A DNA stretch of 64,000 bases from Paenisporosarcina quisquiliarum (GTDB lineage Bacteria; Bacillota; Bacilli; Bacillales_A; Planococcaceae), in NCBI RefSeq assembly GCF_027563315.1, contig NZ_JAMKBJ010000002.1:124001-188000 (forward strand). The letters run 5' to 3'. The position numbers and the translations under genes were made by a program. The first letter of the stretch is position 1. Each line of letters starts with the position of its first letter. Shown here piece by piece: positions 38,078-47,184 of this stretch. The notes under the pieces are model-generated. The model ran no database searches and had not been told where the DNA came from. It was given only the letters and a program-made list of their open reading frames with translations.

Positions 38078-39016
38078 TTATTTTGGAATGATAAGTGTAG
38101 AATTTGCCAATACCTTATCTGTCTTTAGTCCATTAGCTTCTTTAATTAACTCTTCACCAGAACGATCACCATAGTATTTTACCGAAATGGAGTATAAAGT
38201 ATCACCAGGTTGAACCGTGTAGGTTTGAGTTTCAAAGTTACTGGTTACAGAGTTTGACTCGCTTCTCGTTTCTCCCTCAGCGTCATTTCCAGCCGTTTGA
38301 CCATCAATGTTTGTCGTTTCCTTTTCACTTGGGACAACTACTTCACCACTGTCAATGCCGTTGTTCGCAGGAAGCGGATTCACTTTATCTGCAGGTGCTG
38401 GTGTATCGACTTTCGGACCTTCTTCGAGAAGCTCGGTTAGGTCAGGTCGGTAAAATGCCGAGAACGTTAGGGTCAATTGCAGTTTCTCATCTTCTTGATC
38501 CACTGTTGTCACTTCACCTGAAGAGCTGAACTGAATGGAATCAATAATTAAAATTCGATCCAATCGTTCAAGTTCAGCAATGAAAGACTCTAAAGTCGAA
38601 TATGTAGGCGTTTCAATCGACAAACTTACAAGTAGTTCCTGAAGTGTTTCGACCCCTTCCGGAGGAGCTTCAATGACAAATGGTCCTTCCGTAAAACTGA
38701 CAGATTGGACCAATGATTGTGAGACCACTTCTGCCTTTTCAATTTGCAGTAACACAAGTTCGGTTAATGGATCTACTGGCACTTTCTTTTGCAATTCAAG
38801 CGAACTGACGACTGGAATTTCAGGCTGATCCGCAAGTTGTTGCTCCAATGCAAACAATACTTGTCGATCCGTTGTTAACGTCGTTTCAGCGACAGCTAAA
38901 CTTTCTTTTTTAGGGGAGTAGAAAGTGAAATATGAATAGGCAATCATTGCGAGACAAAATAAACTGGATACTACAATCAAGCCGATTTCTTTTTGTTTAC
39001 GGGACAGACTACTCAT
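38078..39016 (-). CDS. PilO-like pilus assembly protein with C-terminal LysM domain
   Basis: A 312-residue protein. One membrane helix (about 14-34) and a coiled coil precede a PilO-type ferredoxin-like domain (about 60-190). A Pro/Asp/Glu-rich linker then leads to a complete LysM domain at the C-terminus (YTVQPGDTLYSISVKYYGD to LIIPK). ATG 39016 has AAGGAG 9 bases upstream and overlaps the pilN end by 8 bases. PilO and PilN form the inner-membrane alignment complex; the LysM addition would bind wall peptidoglycan, reasonable for a cell without an outer-membrane secretin. The combined layout is unusual to me. Confidence 0.85.
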   Translation of the reverse strand: MSSLSRKQKEIGLIVVSSLFCLAMIAYSYFTFYSPKKESLAVAETTLTTDRQVLFALEQQLADQPEIPVVSSLELQKKVPVDPLTELVLLQIEKAEVVSQSLVQSVSFTEGPFVIEAPPEGVETLQELLVSLSIETPTYSTLESFIAELERLDRILIIDSIQFSSSGEVTTVDQEDEKLQLTLTFSAFYRPDLTELLEEGPKVDTPAPADKVNPLPANNGIDSGEVVVPSEKETTNIDGQTAGNDAEGETRSESNSVTSNFETQTYTVQPGDTLYSISVKYYGDRSGEELIKEANGLKTDKVLANSTLIIPK

Positions 39017-39767
39017 TGCCATCATCTCCTTGTGCATCATCCACAGGAGGCTGCGTTTCTGTTGCAGGTGTTCCAGCTGGCTGTTCTTCTACAGGTGCTT
39101 CCCCATCTGTTGGGGTTTCCCCTTCGACAGGCGGTGCATTTGGATCAACTGGAACCGCAGTTCCTTCAGCTGGCATCCGTGTATCTAAGAAAGTGATTGA
39201 GTAGGAAGCCAAATAACGTGGCATTACCGGTTCAACTGTCTCATCTGTTGTTGCAGTACCGTCAGCTTCTGCGTCCTCTTCTTCTGCCAACGGTTGATAT
39301 GTAAGAGTCGATAATGCCACAGCAGTGATCATATCTGACGATTTTAATTGAGTTAGATAAAATGCAGCTTCACGTGATGTATCAAACTGCACATCTATGA
39401 GAGCTTCACTTGGAGAAGTGAAGGAAAAGTTCATGAAAAATCCTCGTTCAGGGAGAAGTGAAGTAAGCTCCCGAATTAACGGTAACGTATCATATTGATA
39501 TGCTTCTGCCCAATCCACGGTTTTTTGGAGCTTTTGTGTATCATTAAGTGCTTCTGTTGTCAGCATCTGTTCTTGAATGGAAGCTTGCTGACTGGCAACT
39601 TCTACACTTTGAGCTATAAGAACTTGTTGTTTGCTTTCATAAGAATTTCCTAGGAAATATAAAACGAGCCCAACGACCAATCCGATGAAAATAAGTAAGA
39701 TGGCAGCCACGATAAAGGCAGGACGGTCCCGTTCTTTTTCGGCAAGTAAATTTATATCGACTAACAT
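39009..39767 (-). CDS. pilN: PilN-like pilus assembly protein
   Basis: A 252-residue bitopic protein. The N-terminus MLVDINLLAEKERDRP contains the INLLP-like motif that PilN inserts into the groove of PilM. A membrane helix (about 18-40), coiled coil and a small alpha/beta domain follow, with an acidic Pro/Thr/Glu-rich tail rather than a folded end. It lies 2 bases after pilM, and its last codons overlap the PilO-LysM gene. Confidence 0.87.
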   Translation of the reverse strand: MLVDINLLAEKERDRPAFIVAAILLIFIGLVVGLVLYFLGNSYESKQQVLIAQSVEVASQQASIQEQMLTTEALNDTQKLQKTVDWAEAYQYDTLPLIRELTSLLPERGFFMNFSFTSPSEALIDVQFDTSREAAFYLTQLKSSDMITAVALSTLTYQPLAEEEDAEADGTATTDETVEPVMPRYLASYSITFLDTRMPAEGTAVPVDPNAPPVEGETPTDGEAPVEEQPAGTPATETQPPVDDAQGDDGNE

Positions 39768-39769
39768 CT

Positions 39770-40723
39770 TTACACCTCTTTCAACGCAAGACCGAGTGCT
39801 CGATTAAAGCGTATCGGGATGGCTTTTCCATCTTCTAAATAGATCGTTTCGCGGACGACTGTCGAAGTCATCACATCAAAACGGTTTTCCATTTTACGCA
39901 ATAATTCTTCCCAACCATCCATTTCACCGTTAAGCAAAATATGGGTGATGCCTTCATTTCCCTGGTTCATATTGTAGCGATAGAAATTAATGAGCTTTTC
40001 GATTTCAGAAATGAGCGAATCCATTTTAGATGTTTGTGCACCACTAAAGAAATTTGATTCATCAGGCTCAGCGACTTCCACAGGACGCATAAATAAAGGG
40101 AAATGTTGATGGAAAATCGAAACGGTATAATTATCGTTTTTGATATCCAATAGCAGAATATGTTCTTCACCGGTGTAGGCGTATTGAGAATAAGCCAAAC
40201 GATATAGAGCTAATGGTCCAATATCGGCTACAATGGGTTTCATTTTAACTTCTTCAAAAACGTCTTCATATGTATTTAAAATGCTTTCTTTTGAAGCAAT
40301 GAGTATCGCTTCTTTTGTATCAGTTGATGCAGTATAAGGGACTACATCGAAAACGGGGTCTTCGAACGGTAAATAAAGCGTCGAACCAATTTCAATAAAG
40401 AAGTGGCCTTTCAACTCATCCCTTCGAACGTCGGGAGGATATGATAGTTTGCGGATGATCACATATTCGTCGGGTGCAAGGAACCGAACAGATTTGCGGG
40501 AAAGTTTCCATTCTTCCACGGCCTCGCCTAAAATCGACATCAGCGTATCCGCGTCCACAATTTTGCCATCCGTCACAACGCCGGAAGGCAAAGAACGCTC
40601 CTCTGCACAAACTACATGCAAAGGAGACGTTGACTTCACTTCCACCATTCGGATCGCATCTTCTTCAATTGTAACCGTCGCCACGCGCGAGCGTTTGTTT
40701 AGGAACGAAGGTGTGAAATTCAT
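39770..40723 (-). CDS. pilM: PilM-like actin-fold pilus assembly ATPase
   Basis: A 317-residue cytoplasmic protein of the PilM/FtsA-like fold. VATVTIEEDAIRMVEVK at the start and ILLLDIKNDNYTVSIFH near residue 185 correspond to the two phosphate-binding strands, and the middle has an SHS2-type insertion. It forms a cytoplasmic ring under the PilN-PilO dimer and couples it to the motor. The ATP motifs are weaker than in PilM of Gram-negative bacteria. AGGAG precedes the ATG. Confidence 0.87.
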   Translation of the reverse strand: MNFTPSFLNKRSRVATVTIEEDAIRMVEVKSTSPLHVVCAEERSLPSGVVTDGKIVDADTLMSILGEAVEEWKLSRKSVRFLAPDEYVIIRKLSYPPDVRRDELKGHFFIEIGSTLYLPFEDPVFDVVPYTASTDTKEAILIASKESILNTYEDVFEEVKMKPIVADIGPLALYRLAYSQYAYTGEEHILLLDIKNDNYTVSIFHQHFPLFMRPVEVAEPDESNFFSGAQTSKMDSLISEIEKLINFYRYNMNQGNEGITHILLNGEMDGWEELLRKMENRFDVMTSTVVRETIYLEDGKAIPIRFNRALGLALKEV

Positions 40724-40755
40724 AGAATCAGCTCCTAATTACTATATCTTTAGTG

Positions 40756-41262
40756 TTAAGGTGCAGTACCTAGGCTAGTACCTTTGAATGCAGAGTTAGC
40801 AATAGCACTAATTTGAGACTTGGTAAGTCCATCACCGCCTGCTAGAATAGTATGTGTAGCAGTCCCCGTACCTGCTCTGGTTACAGAGTTATCAGGATTT
40901 GCACTCCCAGAAATCTTATTACCACCTAGTGCTTTTTTGATTACAACTGTATCAAATAATGATCCTTGATCATCTAAGTAAGACGTTGTTGGCGTCACAC
41001 CACTCATTGTCTTGCCTGCAAGTATTCCAACCGTTACAGTGTCACCGTTAGCACTGTTATTTTCAGTAAAGTAAACATTAGCAGCAGCCAAAGCGTTTTG
41101 ATAGTCTGATTTCACAGCACCATTCCTACTGTTTTCAATAATATTCCCAATCGCCGGAATAGCAATTGCTGCGATAATCGCCAAGATAACGATTACTGCT
41201 AGAAGCTCAATTAATGTAAGACCTTTTTGTTCTTTTAATTTGTTTTGAATGAATTTTTTCAT
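40756..41262 (-). CDS. pilA: Major type IV pilin (PilA/ComGC-like)
   Basis: A 168-residue class-III-signal prepilin. A short charged leader ending in KEQKG is followed by LTLIELLAVIVILAIIAAIA, with cleavage after Gly and the conserved Glu at +5. The mature part is Gly/Ala/Ser/Thr-rich and ends in KGTSLGTAP without cysteines. Being alone in the middle of the cluster, with a separate upstream gap of 130 bases and an extended -10 candidate (TGCTATTAT on the minus strand at about 41315-41323), it is the likely major subunit. AGGGAGG precedes the ATG. Confidence 0.92.
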   Translation of the reverse strand: MKKFIQNKLKEQKGLTLIELLAVIVILAIIAAIAIPAIGNIIENSRNGAVKSDYQNALAAANVYFTENNSANGDTVTVGILAGKTMSGVTPTTSYLDDQGSLFDTVVIKKALGGNKISGSANPDNSVTRAGTGTATHTILAGGDGLTKSQISAIANSAFKGTSLGTAP

Positions 41263-41392
41263 CCTGTAAGCCTCCCTTTTTTCTATTAAATGGTACTGCT
41301 ACCATTACCATTTCATAATAGCACCTTTATATGTCGAAATATATAGATAAATAGACTTTATACTCATTTTAAATTTATTAATTTTGAACTAT

Positions 41393-42604
41393 TTACATAT
41401 TGTCCACATTCTCAAAAAGACCAAACATAGGCAATAAGATTGCCAAAACAATGGTGCCCACAAGTCCCGCTAATAAGACAATCATCAAAGGTTCAATCAT
41501 TGCTTTCAGCTTGTCGGTTTCCGCATCGACTTCTTTTTCATAGAATTCCGCTACCCGCTCTAACATGTGATCAAGAGCCCCGGTTTGTTCTCCAATCGAA
41601 ATCATATGGGGAATCAACGGCGGGAATGCCCAATGACCCATCATCGGTCCCGTCATCGATTCACCCCGCTCTAGCCCATCACGAGATTGGAGAATGACTT
41701 TCCCAATCACTTCATTGCCTACTACACGCTCTACCATTGTTAAAGCTACTAAAATTGGAACCGAACTAGAATACAACGAACTTAATGTTCGGGTCATTCG
41801 AGCCAAGGCAGCTTTTTTCAAGATGTTACCAAAAATCGGCATACGTAATAATATCGTATCGAGCATATAACGACCCTTTTCATCTTTTCTCACTAGCCAT
41901 AATCCACCTACGAAAATGACAACAATTGCAATCAATAAATACCAATAATTCTGCACAAAATCACTCGCGCCCATTACGAACTTGGTGATGAGAGGTAATT
42001 CCCCTCCAAAATCATTGAACATTTCGACGAACATTGGAACGATAGACGTCAACAGGAATATAACAACCCCTATGGCTAAAACTGCAACTATGACAGGATA
42101 GGTCATTGCCGAAACTACTTTTTGACGAGTCGCATATGCTTTTTCAAAATGCGTAGCCAAACGATCTAATGATTCATCAATCGAACCCGTTAATTCACCC
42201 GCTTGCAATAAATTAATGACTAAAGGTTCGAATATTTTCGGGAATTTTCTAGCCGCTTCAGACAACGATTTACCGCTTTTCAATTCATCAGCAATTTCAA
42301 CCAATGCACGACGTAAAGCTTTTGATTCTACTTGTTGAGATAGAATACCAACAGAATCAACAATCGTTACACCTGCACGCATTAATGTCGCAAATTGCCT
42401 CAAAAACATGATGAATTGATCACGTTTGACGGGATTTCCAATGACGATATCTTTTTGAAGAGCCGTTTCAGCCATCTGTTTAATTTCCGTGATGCGAATG
42501 CCATCATCTCGGAGTTTCATAATCGCTTCTCGTTGATTGGCTGCCTGGACAATACCTTTTCGGACGGCTTTACGGTCACGGCCTACATATTGAAAACGTG
42601 CCAT
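41393..42604 (-). CDS. pilC: Type IV pilus platform protein PilC
   Basis: A 403-residue polytopic membrane protein with two repeated T2SSF domains (around residues 65-190 and 270-395; LRQFATLMRAGVTIVDSVGI and TRTLSSLYSSSVPILVALTM). It is the inner-membrane rotor on which PilB and PilT act. Its ATG overlaps the pilT stop by one base (TAATG). Confidence 0.95.
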   Translation of the reverse strand: MARFQYVGRDRKAVRKGIVQAANQREAIMKLRDDGIRITEIKQMAETALQKDIVIGNPVKRDQFIMFLRQFATLMRAGVTIVDSVGILSQQVESKALRRALVEIADELKSGKSLSEAARKFPKIFEPLVINLLQAGELTGSIDESLDRLATHFEKAYATRQKVVSAMTYPVIVAVLAIGVVIFLLTSIVPMFVEMFNDFGGELPLITKFVMGASDFVQNYWYLLIAIVVIFVGGLWLVRKDEKGRYMLDTILLRMPIFGNILKKAALARMTRTLSSLYSSSVPILVALTMVERVVGNEVIGKVILQSRDGLERGESMTGPMMGHWAFPPLIPHMISIGEQTGALDHMLERVAEFYEKEVDAETDKLKAMIEPLMIVLLAGLVGTIVLAILLPMFGLFENVDNM

Positions 42605-43644
42605 TAGTGCTCGTCCCCTTCAAGATACGGTTGGGCCGCTTCTTGTGTAATTTGACCAGACTCGACAAGTACTTTTACGGAAGTTGACATCATGTGCATA
42701 CCTGCAGCGCGATTCGTTAAAATGACGTTCGGAATTTGATGGACTTTTGCGGTACGAATTAAGTTCGAAATCGCTGGATTTGTAATTAAAATTTCAGTTG
42801 CCGCTCGACGACCTTTTCCATCCGCTGTTTTAATCAATCGTTGACTGATGACAGCTTTCAACACGCCACCTAGTTGTGTACGAACTTGCGCTTGTTGTTC
42901 AGGCGAGAATACATCGATAATCCGTTCAATCGTGGATGCGGCACTGGAGGTATGTAAAGTACCTAAAACTAAGTGACCCGTTTCAGCCGCCGTAATGGCA
43001 ATGCTGATTGTTTCCAAGTCACGCATTTCCCCTACGAGAATAACGTCTGGATCTTGACGCAATGCTGCACGAAGACCATTAGAGAACGACTTCGTATCAA
43101 AACCTACTTCCCGTTGGTCGATAATACTTGTCCCGTGCTCGTGCATATATTCAATCGGATCTTCCAGTGTGATGATATGTAAGTTCATATCCGTGTTCAT
43201 ATGTTTAATCATCGCAGCCAAAGTGGTGGATTTCCCCGAACCCGTTGGACCTGTTACTAAAATAAGTCCTTGCTTCGTTTCAGCTAATTTCTTCAAGGTG
43301 TTCGGCATTTGCAATTGCTCTACTGTCGGAATAATTTGCGGAATAGTCCGGAAAGCGATGGATATTTTCCCTTTTTGATGGAAGGCATTTACACGAAAAC
43401 GTGCTACATTTTCAACCACATGTGAATAATCCAATTCGCCTTGTTCCAAAAATGTATCCCATAATTTATCAGGAGTAATTGCTTTCGCCATTTCCCTCGA
43501 CATTTCTGGTGTAATCGGTGTGGATCCGAACTTCACAAGTTCCCCTTGCACACGAAACACAGGAGGTACACCTACCGTTATATGAATATCTGATGCTTTT
43601 TGTTGAAAAGCATTGGTTAATAGAATATCTACTGATTCTCTCAT
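42604..43644 (-). CDS. pilT: Pilus retraction ATPase PilT
   Basis: A 346-residue hexameric ATPase. Walker A is LVTGPTGSGKSTTLAAMI near residue 126, the Asp and His boxes follow (ITLEDPIEYMHEH, GHLVLGTLHTSSAA), and the retraction-specific AIxNLIR motif is present as AISNLIRTAKVHQI near 275. It has no MshEN domain, unlike PilB next door. A dedicated retraction motor separates this locus from the comG competence system, which has none. Twitching or DNA uptake by retraction is therefore plausible. Confidence 0.96.
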   Translation of the reverse strand: MRESVDILLTNAFQQKASDIHITVGVPPVFRVQGELVKFGSTPITPEMSREMAKAITPDKLWDTFLEQGELDYSHVVENVARFRVNAFHQKGKISIAFRTIPQIIPTVEQLQMPNTLKKLAETKQGLILVTGPTGSGKSTTLAAMIKHMNTDMNLHIITLEDPIEYMHEHGTSIIDQREVGFDTKSFSNGLRAALRQDPDVILVGEMRDLETISIAITAAETGHLVLGTLHTSSAASTIERIIDVFSPEQQAQVRTQLGGVLKAVISQRLIKTADGKGRRAATEILITNPAISNLIRTAKVHQIPNVILTNRAAGMHMMSTSVKVLVESGQITQEAAQPYLEGDEH

Positions 43645-43652
43645 TTTCTCAC

Positions 43653-45302
43653 CTAGTCTTGGAGGGCTACACGCAGAATTTCTTCCGTCGTCGTTAGACC
43701 CTCTCTTACTTTCATTAGTCCGTCGTCTATTAAAAAGATGGTGTCATTCGCTTGGGCAATTTCGCGAATTTCCGCTGCCGTTCCACCACGGTTGATGACA
43801 CTTTTAATTTTATCGTCAACGATTAACACTTCATGAATCGCCATACGCCCACGGTAACCAGTCATACCACATGATGGACATCCTTTTCCTCGTGAAACGG
43901 TTTGAATATCTAGTCCTCGTTTCTGGAAAATATCAATTTCACGTATCGTTGGTTCTTGTTTTTCTGCACAGTCACGACAAACTCGACGTACAAGACGTTG
44001 CGCAACTACCGCATTGATCGAACTCGTAACCAAAAACGGCTCCACTCCCATATCCATCAAGCGTGTGACCGATGCGATGGAGTCATTTGTATGTATCGTA
44101 CTTAGTACTAAGTGACCTGTTAAAGAAGCTCTTATCGCAATCTCTACTGTTTCTTTGTCTCGAATTTCCCCAACCATGACGATATCAGGATCTTGTCGAA
44201 GAATCGAACGAAGACCAGCCGCAAACGTCAAGCCGACATTCGAGTTTACTTGAATCTGGTTAATTCCTTCGAGTTGATACTCAACCGGGTCTTCTACCGT
44301 AATGATGTTCACTTCTTCATCATTCAAGTAGCTGAGCGCTGCATACAGGGTGGAGGATTTACCAGAACCCGTTGGCCCAGAAATCAGGACAATCCCATTT
44401 GGTTTGGCAATTTCTTTCATGAAACGCTCATAATTCTTTTCATTGAAACCAAGTTTGGAAATATCGGTAAGATTGTTGGATAAATCCAAAATACGCATAA
44501 CAATTTTCTCACCATAAACCGTAGGTAATGTTGAGACACGTAAATCGATAGGACGAAAATCCACGTTGGTTTTAATACGTCCATCTTGAGGAATGCGGTG
44601 CTCGGTAATATCAAGCTTTGACATAATTTTCACACGAGCAGTGACCATTCCTTGCATTAACTTCGGTAGTGTTCGTTCATCGTGTAGCACTCCATCAATT
44701 CGGAAACGAACCAATAATCTTGTTTCTTGAGGATCGAAATGAATATCACTCGCTTTTTGTGTAACGGCCGCAGATAAAATCTGATTGACGATTCTTACAA
44801 CTGGTGCATCAATATCCAGCAATTCTTCCTGTTTATCAACGGCAGAAGCTTGATCTACCAGGAAATCGTCAAACGATTCTTCTTCGTAATATTTATTGAT
44901 GGTTTTTAAAATATCTTCTTTTGAGGCAATCGCAGGTATGATCTGAAATCCGGTAATCAGACGCAAATCATCCATCGTAATGAAATCCATCGGGTCTTTC
45001 ATGGCTACATATAATTTGTCTCCTTCTACTTTCAGAGGGACGATCAAACTGCGTTTTGCCACGTCTTTCGGAATCAGATTAAATAACTTCGCTTCAAATG
45101 GATAGTGATATAGCTGAACTTGGGGAATGCCAAGTTGAATTTCAAGTACTTCTAGCAATTGTTGCTCAGTGATAATTCCTTGTTGCAAAAGTGCGTCCCC
45201 AAGTTTCTCTTCACGTGGTTTGTTTTGCAACACATTCGTTAATTGGTCATTTGTGATCAAACCATTTTCAACTAGTAAGTCACCCAGTCTTTTTCGAATC
45301 AA
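43653..45302 (-). CDS. pilB: Pilus extension ATPase PilB with MshEN domain
   Basis: A 549-residue assembly motor. The N-terminal roughly 150 residues form an MshEN domain with two motifs, RLGDLLVENGLIT and KLGDALLQQGIIT, each followed by QL and further hydrophobics, the arrangement that binds c-di-GMP in MshE-type ATPases. The motor domain has Walker A ISGPTGSGKSSTLYAA near 310, the Asp and Walker B regions, and the tetra-cysteine zinc site (CRDC and CPSC near 455-490). It starts at TTG 45302 with AGGGGG 8 bases upstream. It is the first of the pilB-T-C trio. Confidence 0.95.
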   Translation of the reverse strand: MIRKRLGDLLVENGLITNDQLTNVLQNKPREEKLGDALLQQGIITEQQLLEVLEIQLGIPQVQLYHYPFEAKLFNLIPKDVAKRSLIVPLKVEGDKLYVAMKDPMDFITMDDLRLITGFQIIPAIASKEDILKTINKYYEEESFDDFLVDQASAVDKQEELLDIDAPVVRIVNQILSAAVTQKASDIHFDPQETRLLVRFRIDGVLHDERTLPKLMQGMVTARVKIMSKLDITEHRIPQDGRIKTNVDFRPIDLRVSTLPTVYGEKIVMRILDLSNNLTDISKLGFNEKNYERFMKEIAKPNGIVLISGPTGSGKSSTLYAALSYLNDEEVNIITVEDPVEYQLEGINQIQVNSNVGLTFAAGLRSILRQDPDIVMVGEIRDKETVEIAIRASLTGHLVLSTIHTNDSIASVTRLMDMGVEPFLVTSSINAVVAQRLVRRVCRDCAEKQEPTIREIDIFQKRGLDIQTVSRGKGCPSCGMTGYRGRMAIHEVLIVDDKIKSVINRGGTAAEIREIAQANDTIFLIDDGLMKVREGLTTTEEILRVALQD

Positions 45303-45317
45303 GTTGCACGCCCCCTA

Positions 45318-46769
45318 TTACTTGCTTGGTGGAATGATATTTCCACCTTTGTCGTATTGTGGTTCAGAATCATCTTCATCATTGCTCCCAGTACCGCTAG
45401 TGGACCCATCATTCGTATCTGATGAACCACCTGTAGAAGATCCATCCCCCGTTGTACCCGTTCCACCGCTTGTGCCGGTGTCAGTTCCCGTTCCTGTAGA
45501 AGGTTGTCCGTTTGAACCATCAGTCGTAGTACCCGAATTACCTGTTGTACCTGTTGACCCGTCTGTAGGATTCCCAGAACCATCAGTCGATTTACCATTT
45601 CCTGAGCTTGCTTCGGGTGATGTGACTGTCAGAGGATGTATTTCTACTTTATGAACAGGTGGATAAAAATCCATCGAGACTTCTTTCGTCTCGATTATGG
45701 TAGAGTCTGAACTAATGTTTTTATATACTGCGACTTGCACACCATTTTCACCTTTCGTTTTGACACGAACTGTATTCGGTTCAACAAATGAGCTAAATTG
45801 TTTAATAATTTTCGGCAGAAATTCTTGTTTATCACTAATTGTCGTTTCGTATTGATAAACAAAAGGAAATCCTGTAAGGCTTGCATTCAGACCCGTCCCT
45901 ACACCATTCAGATTAATCGTAAAGCCTGTTGCGTTAGGGTTTGTAAATACAAAGTCAACTCCAAGGTCGCGATTAATAGAGGCTTCGAAACCGAGTGGTA
46001 CTTCTGTAGAAATAACAGGACCAATACTACGTTCATCCACCCCGAAATTCGTTTGCAGAACTGAGGCATATAGAATCGATGCGACAATCGTTAAATCTTG
46101 TTCCGTTAAAATCCCTAAATCATTCGTTTCAATAAACTCCAGCATTGAAAAAGTAGATTTTGGATTGATTGTGTATCCATTGAGCGCCGTCATTAAATTA
46201 CGAATACCTGCTGACGATTCAATATTATTGAACGTCACATTAGTCACAGCCGTCTCGACAGTTGAACTTGTTAGTAACGTGCTTGTGATATCGATTGTTT
46301 GATTTTTTCGTCCAGCAGCAAGCTGTTCACGGATTGTCTTTGTGACAGAAGCAATTTCTTCCTTGCTAAAAATCATAGGAGAAAATTGTTGACCCAGAAA
46401 TGTCCCTACGGATTCTTCCGTCACATCAAATTGTAGTTCATTTTTAGAACCATTCTCTGCTTCTTTCAACGTTTGATCCGTATTGAATTGAACAGCTTCC
46501 AATGGGAAAGGAACAACTGCGTCTTGCAACTTTATTTGGACAGTCGCTTGATCGAACCAACCTTTAACCCCTGTCTGCACGGTTACCGCAGCTTCAGTTT
46601 CAGGCAGATTTGAAACATCGTAAGGTCCTATATAAGTTTGTTCCCCAAATTCTTCTGATGGGAAAACTAAATCATCAATGACAAATGTACCCGCTTGAGT
46701 AACACCAAAAAATAATACAGTCGATCCAAGAAGAGCTGCAAAAGTCGTACCAAATAATTTATTGTTCAT
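45318..46769 (-). CDS. Secreted VanW-like protein with Gly/Ser/Thr-rich tail
   Basis: A 483-residue protein with an N-terminal signal or anchor helix (about 5-27). Residues about 180-310 follow the order of a VanW domain: INPKSTFSMLEFIETNDLGI, then LTIVASILYASVLQTNFGV, then EVPLGFEASINRDLGVDFVF. The usual GGGICQVSSTLY core is degenerate, reading LTEQDLTIVASILY. The last roughly 100 residues are almost only Gly, Ser, Thr and Asp, ending GGNIIPPSK with no sortase motif. Start and stop abut neighbours within the pilus operon (TAAATG with the gene before). A pilus- or wall-associated role is inference from position. Confidence 0.7.
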   Translation of the reverse strand: MNNKLFGTTFAALLGSTVLFFGVTQAGTFVIDDLVFPSEEFGEQTYIGPYDVSNLPETEAAVTVQTGVKGWFDQATVQIKLQDAVVPFPLEAVQFNTDQTLKEAENGSKNELQFDVTEESVGTFLGQQFSPMIFSKEEIASVTKTIREQLAAGRKNQTIDITSTLLTSSTVETAVTNVTFNNIESSAGIRNLMTALNGYTINPKSTFSMLEFIETNDLGILTEQDLTIVASILYASVLQTNFGVDERSIGPVISTEVPLGFEASINRDLGVDFVFTNPNATGFTINLNGVGTGLNASLTGFPFVYQYETTISDKQEFLPKIIKQFSSFVEPNTVRVKTKGENGVQVAVYKNISSDSTIIETKEVSMDFYPPVHKVEIHPLTVTSPEASSGNGKSTDGSGNPTDGSTGTTGNSGTTTDGSNGQPSTGTGTDTGTSGGTGTTGDGSSTGGSSDTNDGSTSGTGSNDEDDSEPQYDKGGNIIPPSK

Positions 46770-47174
46770 TTATTGGTCCTCCTTTTTCGCAGGTTTTAAC
46801 CAGTCTTCAACTTGAGCATCAGTACCAGATTGTGCATTCGGTGTGGGTGAAGTTGCTGCAACATAGGATTCCGAAGGTTTTTCTAGTGCTTCTTTAATGG
46901 TTTTAGGTACGTTTAAATGTAATTCTTCTTCTCTTAATTTTTCATTTTCTAATCGCTTCGTTAAGACAACCGATCCCGCAAACAATAAACCTAACATAAC
47001 TAAAACAGAGTAATAAAGACTTAGGGCTGATTGTGCTAACAAGCCAAAAAGCGCTATAACGAAACCGCCTACTAGAAACATAAGCTTAGTTTTTATATCT
47101 ATTTTTTTAAAGAATAATATAACGATTGGAAACACGATGAATGCGACTAGGATCAGAATAAGGAATTTAATCAT
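46770..47174 (-). CDS. Small hypothetical membrane protein of the pilus locus
   Basis: A 134-residue protein with three hydrophobic segments in the first 66 residues (starting IKFLILILVAFIVFPIVILF) and a charged, probably disordered cytoplasmic tail containing LNVPKTIKEALEKPSESYVA. I do not recognise a family. It lies 10 bases after the PilX-like gene and touches the VanW-like gene (TAAATG), so it is clearly co-expressed with pilus parts. It could be an assembly helper or a partner of the VanW-like protein; neither is shown by the sequence. Confidence 0.7.
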   Translation of the reverse strand: MIKFLILILVAFIVFPIVILFFKKIDIKTKLMFLVGGFVIALFGLLAQSALSLYYSVLVMLGLLFAGSVVLTKRLENEKLREEELHLNVPKTIKEALEKPSESYVAATSPTPNAQSGTDAQVEDWLKPAKKEDQ

Positions 47175-47184
47175 GTTTCACCTC

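Noticed and set aside
38078-41262. The comG competence operon as the identity of the pilus locus.
   Set aside because: PilT, PilM, PilN and PilO are present and the gene order is not that of comGA-comGG.
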